A DNA stretch of 64,000 bases, from the NCBI RefSeq assembly GCF_003340555.1, contig NZ_QPLJ01000014.1, positions 45,693 to 109,692 of the forward strand, in the 5' to 3' direction. The stretch is from Jannaschia formosa (GTDB taxonomy: Bacteria; Pseudomonadota; Alphaproteobacteria; Rhodobacterales; Rhodobacteraceae). The notes beneath the pieces are model-generated. The model was given only the letters and a program-made list of their open reading frames with translations, was not told the DNA's origin and did no database searches. The translations under genes and the position numbers were made by a program. Position 1 is the stretch's first letter. The number at the start of each line of letters is the position of its first letter. This document shows positions 33,820 to 41,464 of this stretch, piece after piece.

Positions 33820-34515
33820 GTGTTCAAGCGCCGCGACAGATTGCCGATATGGCAAAGTGCGCTGCGCTTCCTCTGGCCCCGGGGCGGCTGGGGCCGGGCG
33901 GCGATCTACGTCAAGCACCGGCTGCGGCGCCTGCCGGACACGCCGCGCAAGATCAGCCGCGGCATCATGGTCGGCGTGTTCACGACCTTCACCCCGCTCT
34001 ATGGCGTGCATTTCGTGCTGGCCGCGCTGCTGGCCGTCCTGGTCCGCGGCAACGTCATGGCGGCGCTGCTTGGCACGTTCTTCGGCAACCCGCTGACCTA
34101 TGTGCCGATCGCGGTCGTGTCGCTGAACCTCGGCCACTGGATGCTGGACACCGAGATCGACCCCGAGGTGGACGAGACCATCTTCGACAAGTTCTGGGGC
34201 GCGGGTGAGGACCTGCTCTGGAACAGCTGGTACGCGGTCACCGGCCAGCCGGTGAACTGGCAGGCGACGCAGACCTTCTGGTCGGACGTGTTCCTGCCCT
34301 GGACGGTCGGCGGGCTGCTGCCCGGCATCTTCACCGGCATTGCGGCCTACACGATCAGCCTGCCGCTGATCGAGGCCTATCAGCGGCGCCGGCGCGGGGC
34401 GATCAAGAAGAAGCTCGACGCGATCCGCGCACGCGCCGCCGAGAAGGCGGCCGCCAAGAAGGCGGCGGGCCAGACGCCGCAGGTCGGACCGGGGCGGCGG
34501 CAGGACCAGACCTGA
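33820..34515 (+). CDS. DUF2062 membrane protein
   Basis: A 231-residue protein of the DUF2062 family. A basic cytoplasmic N-terminus (RRLPDTPRKISRGIMVG) leads into a hydrophobic hairpin with GVHFVLAALLAVLVRGNVMAALLG, then FGNPLTYVPIA, a polar middle and another hydrophobic segment near residue 165. The tail is a lysine/alanine-rich helix. The start is a GTG with AAGGAAGG upstream. Function unknown; the position between rel and pdxJ suggests cotranscription. Confidence 0.82.
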   Translation: MFKRRDRLPIWQSALRFLWPRGGWGRAAIYVKHRLRRLPDTPRKISRGIMVGVFTTFTPLYGVHFVLAALLAVLVRGNVMAALLGTFFGNPLTYVPIAVVSLNLGHWMLDTEIDPEVDETIFDKFWGAGEDLLWNSWYAVTGQPVNWQATQTFWSDVFLPWTVGGLLPGIFTGIAAYTISLPLIEAYQRRRRGAIKKKLDAIRARAAEKAAAKKAAGQTPQVGPGRRQDQT

Positions 34516-34569
34516 TATGGTCAGCGCCGGCGCGATGCCCTAGCTACGTCACCGACAGGGAGGTCGCCG

Positions 34570-35316
34570 ATGGAAAAGCTGCGTCTGGGCGTCAACATCG
34601 ATCACGTCGCCACGCTCCGGAACGCGCGGGGCGGGGCCGCGCCGGACCCGGTGCGCGCCGCGCTTCTGGCCGAGGCGGCGGGCGCCGACGGGATCACCGC
34701 CCATCTGCGCGAGGACCGGCGCCACATCCGCGACGCCGACATGGCCGCCCTGCGCGCGGCGCTGTCGATCCCGCTGAACTTCGAGATGGCCGCAACCGAG
34801 GAGATGGCGCGAATCGCGCTCGACATCCGCCCGCATGCCGTCTGCCTCGTGCCCGAGAAGCGGGAGGAGCGGACGACCGAGGGGGGGCTGGAGGTCGCGG
34901 GCGACCAGAACCGGCTGGCTGACTACATCACGCCCCTGCGCGAGGCGGGGGCGCGGGTGTCGCTGTTCGTGGCGCCCGATCCGCGCCAGATCGAGGCCTC
35001 GGCCAGGGTCGGCGCCGCCGTGGTGGAGCTGCATACCGGGACCTATTGCGACGCCGTCGACGCGGGCGAGACAGACGCCGCCGCAGCCGAACTTGCGCGG
35101 CTGGAGGCTGCCGCGGCGCAGGCCGCGGGGCTCGGGCTGGAGGTCCATGCCGGCCACGGGTTGAGCTATGACAGCGTGACGCCCATCGCCGCGATCCCTG
35201 AGGTGGTGGAGCTCAATGTCGGCCATTTCCTGATGGGCGAGGCGCTGTTCCGCGGCCTGCCCGCCGCGATGGCCGAGATGCGGCGGCTGATGGTCCTGGC
35301 GCGGGGCGCGGCCTGA
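34570..35316 (+). CDS. pdxJ: Pyridoxine 5'-phosphate synthase
   Basis: Condenses 3-amino-2-oxopropyl phosphate with deoxyxylulose 5-phosphate to pyridoxine 5'-phosphate. 248 residues in a TIM barrel; [15 protein letters not shown] at the start, the [12 protein letters not shown] segment, [16 protein letters not shown] and LEVHAGHGL and [17 protein letters not shown] are all family hallmarks. GGGAGG stands 7 bases before the ATG. Its TGA overlaps the next ATG. Confidence 0.97.
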   Translation: MEKLRLGVNIDHVATLRNARGGAAPDPVRAALLAEAAGADGITAHLREDRRHIRDADMAALRAALSIPLNFEMAATEEMARIALDIRPHAVCLVPEKREERTTEGGLEVAGDQNRLADYITPLREAGARVSLFVAPDPRQIEASARVGAAVVELHTGTYCDAVDAGETDAAAAELARLEAAAAQAAGLGLEVHAGHGLSYDSVTPIAAIPEVVELNVGHFLMGEALFRGLPAAMAEMRRLMVLARGAA

Positions 35317-35738
35317 TGAAGCGAGCCGGTCCGGCACTGGCGCTGGCGCTTTGCCTCGCGCAGGCGGCGCAGGCGCAGCAGATCGGCGATTGCGACAGCT
35401 GGCAGGCCAGCGCCCGCAACGTCGACTGGTCCGACCCGACGCGGACCTTCGCCAATGACGAGGTCCGGCTGGTCGGGCTCCGCACCGGAGAGCCCGCCTC
35501 CGCCGCCTTCCACATCCTGCTGACCTTCCCGCATCCCGAGGACCCGGTATCGGGCTGCCACCTGATCTCGGCCGGGGAGGGGCTGGGCTATGGCTCGATC
35601 TCGCTGCGCCGGGCCACGGCGCGCTACGACAGCCTGCGCGGCCTGACGATCGGGGTGCCGGGCACGGATCCGGCGGGGGACCCGGTGCTGATCGAGTTCG
35701 TGCTGAACCGCACCACCGGAGAGGTCACGCTGCCCTGA
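35316..35738 (+). CDS. Secreted protein of unknown function
   Basis: A 140-residue protein with a signal peptide (residues 1-20, AAQAQ cleavage). The mature part has two cysteines (GDCDSW and SGCHLIS) that could form a disulfide, and ends in a beta-rich stretch (LIEFVLNRTTGEVTLP). I do not recognise a family. Its ATG overlaps the pdxJ stop (ATGA), so it is translationally coupled to vitamin B6 synthesis, though nothing suggests a shared function. Confidence 0.72.
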   Translation: MKRAGPALALALCLAQAAQAQQIGDCDSWQASARNVDWSDPTRTFANDEVRLVGLRTGEPASAAFHILLTFPHPEDPVSGCHLISAGEGLGYGSISLRRATARYDSLRGLTIGVPGTDPAGDPVLIEFVLNRTTGEVTLP

Positions 35739-35757
35739 CGCTGGAAAGGAGCCTGCA

Positions 35758-35880
35758 ATGGAGACCTTGCTGATCGGATTGGCCACCTTTGCCGTGGTCT
35801 GCGCCTCGCCCGGGCCGGCGGCCCCCGGCTTGATCTGCGACGGGTTGCTCTCGGCCCTGCGGCGGAGCCCGGCGTCATGA
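35758..35880 (+). CDS. 40-residue hydrophobic ORF, LysE-like fragment
   Basis: A short ORF with a strong GGAAAGGAG 6 bases before its ATG and a stop that overlaps the acpS start (ATGA). The sequence [20 protein letters not shown] resembles the first helix of LysE/RhtB amino acid exporters, which carry an SPGP-like motif at this point, but the remaining 180 or so residues are absent. It may be the residue of a deleted lysE-like gene kept because it couples translation to acpS, or a genuine small membrane protein. Not strongly supported as a functional protein. Confidence 0.45.
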   Translation: METLLIGLATFAVVCASPGPAAPGLICDGLLSALRRSPAS

Positions 35881-36290
35881 TCCTCGGCATCGGCACCGAC
35901 CTTGCCAATATCGACCGGGTCGCGGGCGTGCTCGACCGCTTCGGCGACCGCTTCCGCAACCGCGTCTTCACCGAGCGCGAGCAGCGCAAGGCGCTTCACC
36001 GCGCCAAGGCCGAGGGCGGCGAGGCCTCGACCTACGCCAAGCGCTGGGCCGCGAAGGAAGCCTGCTCCAAGGCGCTGGGCACGGGGCTGCGCATGGGCAT
36101 TGCCTGGAAGGACATGGCGGTGAGCAACCTGCATACCGGCCAGCCCGTCATGACCGTCACCGGCTGGGCCGCCGAGCGGCTGGAGCGCATGACACCTGAC
36201 GGGCACGAGGCCATCATCCACGTCTCGCTGACCGACGATCACCCCTGGGCGCAGGCCTTCGTCGTGATCGAGGCGCGCCCCTTCGCCTGA
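35877..36290 (+). CDS. acpS: Holo-[acyl-carrier-protein] synthase
   Basis: Transfers 4'-phosphopantetheine from CoA to apo-ACP. 137 residues; the two signature motifs are GIGTDLANI with Asp8 and [16 protein letters not shown] with Glu61. It lies between pdxJ and lepB in an arrangement typical of alphaproteobacteria (pdxJ-acpS-lepB-rnc-era). Its start overlaps the short ORF upstream. Confidence 0.96.
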   Translation: MILGIGTDLANIDRVAGVLDRFGDRFRNRVFTEREQRKALHRAKAEGGEASTYAKRWAAKEACSKALGTGLRMGIAWKDMAVSNLHTGQPVMTVTGWAAERLERMTPDGHEAIIHVSLTDDHPWAQAFVVIEARPFA

Positions 36291-36318
36291 ACCCCGTCCG
36301 GCGACCCCGGAGCGCCGG

Positions 36319-36347
36319 TTGACAGCATCCGGGGCAGGGTCCACAGC
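36319..36347 (+). promoter_or_regulatory. Possible lepB promoter
   Basis: A perfect TTGACA at 36319-36324 lies 60 bases before lepB. The hexamer 17 bases later, CACAGC, is a poor -10, so this is only a suggestion of an internal promoter in the long operon. Confidence 0.25.
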
Positions 36348-36378
36348 ACGAAAAAGCCGGAACACGAGGCAGACGGGC

Positions 36379-37164
36379 ATGGCGTCGAAGGTCGAGAAGA
36401 AGGAAGGCCCCTGGGAAACCGTGAAGACGGTATTCTGGGCGCTGCTGATCGCGGGCATCTTCCGCACGCTCTTCTTCCAGCCGTTCTGGATCCCGTCCGG
36501 GTCGATGAAGGACACGCTGCTGATCGGCGATTTCCTCTTCGTCAACAAGATGGCCTACGGCTACTCGCGCCATTCCTGCCCGTTCTCGATCTGCCCGATC
36601 TCGGGTCGCATCCTGGGCCAGCAGCCCGAGCGCGGCGACGTCATCGTCTTCCGCCACCCTGTCACCAACGACGACTTCATCAAGCGGCTGATCGGCCTGC
36701 CCGGCGACACCGTGCAGATGCGCGACGGCCGGCTGTGGCTCAACGGCGCGCCTGTGCCGGTCGAGGAGGTCGCGCCCTTCGTCGAGACGATGGAGCCGCA
36801 GGGGCCGCAGCAGATCCTGCCGCGCTGCGAGAACTCTCCGGTGGGGCAGGGGGCCGACTGCATCAAGTCGCGCAGCCTGGAGACGTTGCCCAACGGCGTG
36901 ACCCATTCGGTGCTCAACATCGGCAGCTTCCGCACCGACACGACGCCCGTCTTCACCGTGCCCGAAGGGCAGTACTTCTTCATGGGCGACAACCGCGACA
37001 ACTCCTCCGACAGCCGCGTGCCCCGGTCGATCGGCGGCGTGGGCTTCGTGCCCTTCGAGAACCTGATCGGGCGCGCGGACCGGGTGATCTTCTCGTCCGC
37101 GGGGTCGCGGATGCTGTTCTTCTGGACCTGGCGCCTCGACCGCTTCTTCGAGGAGATCGTGTGA
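36379..37164 (+). CDS. lepB: Signal peptidase I
   Basis: Membrane-anchored serine protease that cleaves signal peptides from exported preproteins. 261 residues: one membrane helix (about residues 17-34), then the catalytic domain with nucleophile Ser42 in PSGSMKDTL, general base Lys102 in [13 protein letters not shown], and box [12 protein letters not shown]. The ATG at 36379 is chosen because upstream codons do not match the family. Its stop overlaps the start of a catalytically dead paralogue. Confidence 0.96.
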   Translation: MASKVEKKEGPWETVKTVFWALLIAGIFRTLFFQPFWIPSGSMKDTLLIGDFLFVNKMAYGYSRHSCPFSICPISGRILGQQPERGDVIVFRHPVTNDDFIKRLIGLPGDTVQMRDGRLWLNGAPVPVEEVAPFVETMEPQGPQQILPRCENSPVGQGADCIKSRSLETLPNGVTHSVLNIGSFRTDTTPVFTVPEGQYFFMGDNRDNSSDSRVPRSIGGVGFVPFENLIGRADRVIFSSAGSRMLFFWTWRLDRFFEEIV

Positions 37165-38051
37165 CGGAAGACGCACTGCGCCGCCCCTTCACGCTGTCGG
37201 GGACCGGCGGGCGGCGGGGGCTGCTCGGCTGGACGGTGGTCTATCATGTCGCCGCGCTGGCGATCCTGGCCTGGGGACCGCTCGAAGCGTCCCCGACGTG
37301 GATCCGTCTCCTCTGCTACGCGGCGTTCGGGCTGGCCTCGGCGGCCTGGCTCTGTGCGATCGTGCGGCGGCTGCACGACATGGGGCGCAGCGGCTGGTTC
37401 GCCCCGCTCTTCGCGATCCCGGTCGTGGGGCTCGCGCCGCTGGCCTGGGCGCTGACGGCGCCGTCCCGGCCGCTGGACCCGGCGCGGTTCAGCCCCGCGC
37501 CGCGCTACACCATCGCCACCGCCTTCCTTCTGATCCTGGTCGCGCTGTTCGCGTCGCGCGCCTTCTGGACGCCGCACCGCATGGTCTCGGTCGCCATGGC
37601 GCCGACGCTGGACCAGGGCGCCCCGTTCCTGAGCCATCGCATCGGCCTCGGCCGGATCGACCCCGGAGACGTCGTGCTCGTCGGGACACGCGGGGCCGAT
37701 GGCGAGATGCGGCGGCTGGTGGCGCGGGTCGTGGCGACCGGGGGCCAGACCGTCGCGCTGGAGGACGGCGTGCCGATCTTGGATGGCACCCCTGCGGCGC
37801 ACGCGCCCTGTCCCGAGGCGGCCTGTACGGTCGAGCGGCTGCCGGGCGGCACCGCCTACCGCGTCCGCCTCGACCCGGCACGGACCGAGATGGCAGCGGT
37901 GACGGTGCCGGAGGGCATGCTGTTCCTGCTGGCCGACAATCGCTCCGCCCCGCGCGACAGCCGCCTGCCGGTCGACGAGGGCGGGCTGGGCCTTGTCCCG
38001 GTCGCGGCGGTCGAGGGCCATGTGCTGGCTGCCGGGTCGCTGCACGAATGA
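37161..38051 (+). CDS. DUF805 domain fused to an inactive signal peptidase I-like domain
   Basis: A 296-residue membrane protein not matching any standard gene. Residues 1-105 are a DUF805-like membrane region with the hallmark [15 protein letters not shown]. Residues 115-296 repeat the LepB fold order: a membrane helix, SVAMAPTL where LepB has [20 protein letters not shown] where LepB has [11 protein letters not shown], and [20 protein letters not shown] against [20 protein letters not shown]. Both catalytic residues are alanine (Ala145 and Ala188), so it cannot be a serine-lysine peptidase. It starts with GTG overlapping lepB (GTGA) and its TGA overlaps the rnc ATG, so it is coupled on both sides. 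Confidence 0.85.
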   Translation: MTEDALRRPFTLSGTGGRRGLLGWTVVYHVAALAILAWGPLEASPTWIRLLCYAAFGLASAAWLCAIVRRLHDMGRSGWFAPLFAIPVVGLAPLAWALTAPSRPLDPARFSPAPRYTIATAFLLILVALFASRAFWTPHRMVSVAMAPTLDQGAPFLSHRIGLGRIDPGDVVLVGTRGADGEMRRLVARVVATGGQTVALEDGVPILDGTPAAHAPCPEAACTVERLPGGTAYRVRLDPARTEMAAVTVPEGMLFLLADNRSAPRDSRLPVDEGGLGLVPVAAVEGHVLAAGSLHE

Positions 38052-38728
38052 AGCTGTCCCGCGACCTCCAGGCGTTTCAGCAGCGCATCGGCCATGTCTT
38101 CGCCGATCCGGAGCTGCTGATCCGGGCGATGACCCATTCCTCGCTCGGCTCGGCCACCCGGCCCGACAACCAGCGGCTGGAGTTCCTGGGCGACCGGGTG
38201 CTGGGCCTCGTGATGGCCGAGGCGCTGATGTCCGAGGATCGCACCGCCACCGAAGGGCAGCTCGCCCCCCGCTTCAACGCGCTGGTCCGCAAGGAGACCT
38301 GCGCCGATATCGCGCGCCAGATCGATCTCGGCGCCGTGCTGAAGCTCGGCAAGTCCGAGCAGGTCACCGGCGGGCGCCGGAAGGAGGCGCTGCTGGGCGA
38401 CGCGATGGAGGCTCTGATCGCGGCGATCTACCGCGACGCGGGGCTGGAGGCGACGCGCGCGGTGGTGCTGCGGCTCTGGGCGGAGCGGCTCGACCGGGTC
38501 GAGGCCGATGCCCGCGACCCGAAGACGATGCTGCAGGAATGGGCACAGGCCCGCGGAATGGCCCCGCCCCGCTATGTCGTGCAGGACAGGTCCGGCCCCG
38601 ATCATGCGCCCGTCTTCCGCATTGAGGCGCAACTCGAGGACGGCCGCGCCGCCTCGGGCGAGGCCCGCGCCAAGCGCGCCGCTGAACAGGAGGCGGCCCG
38701 GGCGCTGCTGGCGAAGGTCCAGGGCTGA
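38048..38728 (+). CDS. rnc: Ribonuclease III
   Basis: Double-strand-specific endoribonuclease for rRNA and mRNA processing. 226 residues: catalytic domain with signature [14 protein letters not shown] and the metal-binding [14 protein letters not shown], then a C-terminal double-stranded-RNA-binding domain (about 155-226). The ATG shares bases with the preceding stop. It is followed by era after 136 bases, the usual rnc-era pairing. Confidence 0.97.
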   Translation: MKLSRDLQAFQQRIGHVFADPELLIRAMTHSSLGSATRPDNQRLEFLGDRVLGLVMAEALMSEDRTATEGQLAPRFNALVRKETCADIARQIDLGAVLKLGKSEQVTGGRRKEALLGDAMEALIAAIYRDAGLEATRAVVLRLWAERLDRVEADARDPKTMLQEWAQARGMAPPRYVVQDRSGPDHAPVFRIEAQLEDGRAASGEARAKRAAEQEAARALLAKVQG

Positions 38729-38864
38729 GGGCCGGGCCGGCGGTCCCCAAGCGGGGGCCGCGGCTTCTCGCCCGGCGCGATCCGGCCCGATCCTGCGCGG
38801 GCTTCGTGCCGCGGGCGGCGGTTTGGCGTTTTCAAACGCGCCGTCACCGCCTATCTGCTCCTCC

Positions 38865-39776
38865 ATGACCGACCCATCCCCCCGCGCGGGCTTCGTCGCC
38901 CTGATCGGCGAGCCGAATGCCGGCAAGTCCACGCTCCTGAACCGGATGGTCGGGGCGAAGGTCTCGATCGTCACCCACAAGGTCCAGACGACGCGGGCGC
39001 GCATCCGCGGCATCGCCGTGGAGGGCGCGGCGCAGATCGTCTTCATCGATACGCCCGGCCTGTTCCGGCCGAAGCGTCGGCTCGACCGCGCGATGGTCGC
39101 CGCCGCCTGGACCGGCGCCGCCGACGCGGACGTGGTCTTGCTGCTGATCGAGGCGCATCGGGGCCTGACGGCGGGCGTCGAGGCGATCCTCGGCGGATTG
39201 GAGGAGCGCGGCGCCGGGCAGCCCGTTCTGCTGGCGATCAACAAGATCGACCGGGTCGAGGCGCCCAAGCTGCTCGCCCTGACCGAGAAGATGAACGCCC
39301 GCTACCCCTTCGCCGCGACCTTCCTGATCTCGGCCGAGAAGGGGCATGGCGTGGGCGACCTGCGCGCCGATCTCGCCGCGCGCCTGCCCGAGGGGCCGTG
39401 GCTCTATCCCGAGGACCAGATCGCCGACGCGCCGTTGCGCGCCATCGCCGCCGAGATCACCCGCGAGAAGCTGACCCTGCGCCTGCACCAGGAGTTGCCC
39501 TACCAGCTGACGGTGGAGACCGAGGGCTGGGAGGACCGCGAAGACGGCTCCGCCCGCATCGACCAAGTGATCTATGTCGCGCGCGAGGGGCACAAGGGCA
39601 TCGTGCTCGGCCGCAAGGGCGAGACGACCAAGGCCGTGGGGCAGGCTGCCCGAGCCGAGATGGAAGCCTTCCTCGGGCACCGGGTCCACCTGTTCCTGAC
39701 GGTCAAGGTCCGGCCCGGCTGGCTGGAGGAGGCCGAGCGCTTCGACGCGATCGGGCTCGACTTCAAGGATGGCTGA
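38865..39776 (+). CDS. era: GTPase Era
   Basis: Ribosome-associated GTPase required for 30S maturation; 303 residues. G1 is GEPNAGKST, G2 lies in the QTTRARIRG segment, G3 is DTPG, G4 is NKID and G5 is SAEKG; a C-terminal KH domain contains EGHKGIVLGRKGETTK. The ATG is the first that fits the family start (SPRAGFVALIGEPNAGKS). Upstream, a small GCGTTT-TC-AAACGC inverted repeat (38826-38839) stands 25 bases before the ATG and may be a local regulatory or RNA feature. Confidence 0.96.
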   Translation: MTDPSPRAGFVALIGEPNAGKSTLLNRMVGAKVSIVTHKVQTTRARIRGIAVEGAAQIVFIDTPGLFRPKRRLDRAMVAAAWTGAADADVVLLLIEAHRGLTAGVEAILGGLEERGAGQPVLLAINKIDRVEAPKLLALTEKMNARYPFAATFLISAEKGHGVGDLRADLAARLPEGPWLYPEDQIADAPLRAIAAEITREKLTLRLHQELPYQLTVETEGWEDREDGSARIDQVIYVAREGHKGIVLGRKGETTKAVGQAARAEMEAFLGHRVHLFLTVKVRPGWLEEAERFDAIGLDFKDG

Positions 39777-39820
39777 ACGCCCCGCCCTGCGCGGACGCCC
39801 GGGTCCGGCGTCGCGTCGTG

Positions 39821-39908
39821 AGTATTTGTGGCCACAGGAAGGGGAGCGGGCGCGCATTAACCTTAACGCGCCGTCAATGCCCTTCCTGTGGCCCGAAATA
39901 CTCCGGGG
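39821..39908. repeat. Composite inverted-repeat element between era and DUF1491
   Basis: Two inverted copies of the dispersed repeat (39821-39844 and 39880-39908) form arms matching at 21 of 23 positions around a 35-base spacer. The spacer holds its own near-palindrome, GCGCATTAACCTTAACGCGC. The element could fold into a long hairpin. It looks like a miniature palindromic unit built from two copies of the repeat seen at 16481. Confidence 0.7.
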
Positions 39909-39928
39909 GGAGTCGCCCGCAGGGCGGC

Positions 39929-39945
39929 GGGGGGCAGAGCCCCCC
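39929..39945 (+). repeat. G/C hairpin of the dispersed family
   Basis: GGGGGGC-AGA-GCCCCCC, a perfect 7-bp stem with a 3-base loop, 8 bases before the DUF1491 ATG. The same design (G-run, 3-base loop, C-run) follows the other copies of the repeat at 16511 and 55865. Its position next to the start codon may hinder translation initiation. Confidence 0.6.
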
Positions 39946-39953
39946 TCCGGCCG

Positions 39954-40286
39954 ATGACCCCGCGCCTCGCCGCCGGGATCTGGGTCGCAGCCTACCGCAA
40001 GCGGCTGGAGAGCCTGGGCATCCCCTGCTTCGTCACGCGGCGCGGCGACGCGACGGCGGGCGCCGTGCTGGTCAAGCTCGCCACGCTGGACGGGCGGGCG
40101 CAGGTCTTCCAGCGCAGCTTCGACCTCATGACAGGAGAGCGGGCCTGGGTCACCCTGGCCGAGGGCGAGGAGCGGGACTGCGATGCGGCCTGCGCGAAGC
40201 AGGCTCAGTTCGACCCCGACCTCTGGGTGCTGGAGGTCGAGGACCGCCATGGCCGCCACCTGCTGGGCGAGGAGGGGCTGGCGTGA
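39954..40286 (+). CDS. DUF1491 family protein
   Basis: A 110-residue cytoplasmic protein of the DUF1491 family, found mainly in alphaproteobacteria. The start MTPRLAAGIWVAAYRKRLES and the GAVLVKLATLDG and DPDLWVLEVEDRHGRHLL segments are typical. No ribosome-binding site is obvious because a hairpin occupies the upstream bases. Its TGA overlaps the recO GTG, so it is coupled to DNA repair gene recO. Function unknown. Confidence 0.85.
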   Translation: MTPRLAAGIWVAAYRKRLESLGIPCFVTRRGDATAGAVLVKLATLDGRAQVFQRSFDLMTGERAWVTLAEGEERDCDAACAKQAQFDPDLWVLEVEDRHGRHLLGEEGLA

Positions 40287-41011
40287 TCAGCTGGCGGGAC
40301 CGGGGGCTGGTGCTGGCCGTCCGGCCCCACGGGGAGACCGCGGTCATCCTGGAGCTTCTGACGCGCGAGCATGGCCGCCATCTGGGCATCGTCCATGGCG
40401 GGCGCTCCCGCCGTCGCGCGCCGGTGCTGCAGCCCGGCAACGAGGTCGAGGCGAATTGGCGCGCCCGGCTCGACGCGCATCTCGGGACCTATGCGGTGGA
40501 GCCTCTGCGGACCCGCGCCGGCGACGTGCTGGGCGATCCGCTTCGGCTGTCCGCGCTGACCGCGGTCTGTGCGCTGGCCGCCTTCGTCCTGCCCGAGCGC
40601 GAGGCCGTGCCCGGCTTCCAGGCCCGGACCGAGGCGCTGGCCGATGCGCTGGCCGACGGGGAAGGCTGGCTGCGCGACTATGTCTTCTGGGAGATGGCGC
40701 TGCTGGAGGAGGCCGGGATCGGCCTCGACCTTAGCGCCTGCGCCGCGGGGGGCGGGGCCAACGACCTCGCCTATGTCTCGCCGCGCACGGGGCGCGCGGT
40801 CAGCCGGGCGGCTGCGGGGGACTGGGCGAGCCGGTTGCTGCCGCTGCCCGCGATCCTGCTCGGCGGTCCCGCGACGCTGGAGGACGCCCTCGCCGCGCTG
40901 GAGGTGACAGGGCATTTCCTAGAGCGGCGGCTCGCGCCGATGCTGGGCGACCGTCCGCTGCCGCCGGCGCGGGCGCGGCTGGTCGCGGCGCTGCGGCGCG
41001 AGATCGGATAG
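40283..41011 (+). CDS. recO: DNA repair protein RecO
   Basis: Recombination mediator of the RecFOR pathway, annealing single strands and loading RecA. 242 residues: an N-terminal OB fold (DRGLVLAVRPHGETAVILELLTREHG) and a helical C-terminal part. The zinc-finger cysteines of some RecO proteins are largely missing here (only LSACAAGG is seen). The start is a GTG overlapping the DUF1491 stop (GTGA). It ends 5 bases from the stop of the convergent META gene. Confidence 0.93.
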   Translation: MISWRDRGLVLAVRPHGETAVILELLTREHGRHLGIVHGGRSRRRAPVLQPGNEVEANWRARLDAHLGTYAVEPLRTRAGDVLGDPLRLSALTAVCALAAFVLPEREAVPGFQARTEALADALADGEGWLRDYVFWEMALLEEAGIGLDLSACAAGGGANDLAYVSPRTGRAVSRAAAGDWASRLLPLPAILLGGPATLEDALAALEVTGHFLERRLAPMLGDRPLPPARARLVAALRREIG

Positions 41012-41016
41012 GCGGG

Positions 41017-41403
41017 TCAGGGCGCGGCGCGGAAGACCATCTCACCGCCCGCGTCGTTGCCGAGGATCAGGACGCTGTCCGACGCCTCGACCAGGGTCAT
41101 CGAAAGCAGCGCGGAGAAGAACGCGCTCTCTGCGGGGAGGTCTGGGCAGGCGCGGCGGGTGGCGACGAACCGGTCCATGCCGAGCCAGGGATAGGGCTGC
41201 GTCTGCTGCGCGGTGTAGAGGTTGCACGGCCCCTCGCCGCGGACCGCGCCTTCCTCGGGGAAGGTCAGCGTCGCGCGGGCGGTGAAGGGCGTGCCGTCAA
41301 TCTCCTGCAGGAGCCAGGTGGTCGACGGGTCCGACCATCCGCTGACGGTTTCGTCCTTGCAGGCCATCAGCAGGAGCGGGAGCAGGAGAGCGATGCGGAG
41401 CAT
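41017..41403 (-). CDS. META-domain lipoprotein
   Basis: A 128-residue lipoprotein: lipobox LLMAC gives the lipidated Cys15, followed by a META/HslJ-like domain (WLLQEIDGTPFTARATLTFPEEGAVRGEGPCNLY). Two further cysteines (GPCN and RRACPDL) may form a disulfide, as is common in the family. Members are envelope proteins connected with motility or heat and antibiotic tolerance, with no defined activity. Confidence 0.83.
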   Translation of the reverse strand: MLRIALLLPLLLMACKDETVSGWSDPSTTWLLQEIDGTPFTARATLTFPEEGAVRGEGPCNLYTAQQTQPYPWLGMDRFVATRRACPDLPAESAFFSALLSMTLVEASDSVLILGNDAGGEMVFRAAP

Positions 41404-41464
41404 GTCCCCTTGTGCCCGATCCGCGCGCCCGCGTCACCTGCCGCCGAGGCGCGCTGGCCGCCTC

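Noticed and set aside
31282-34137. 951-codon minus-strand open frame
   Set aside because: Antisense to rpoZ, rel and the DUF2062 gene, all of which are certain; no family features.
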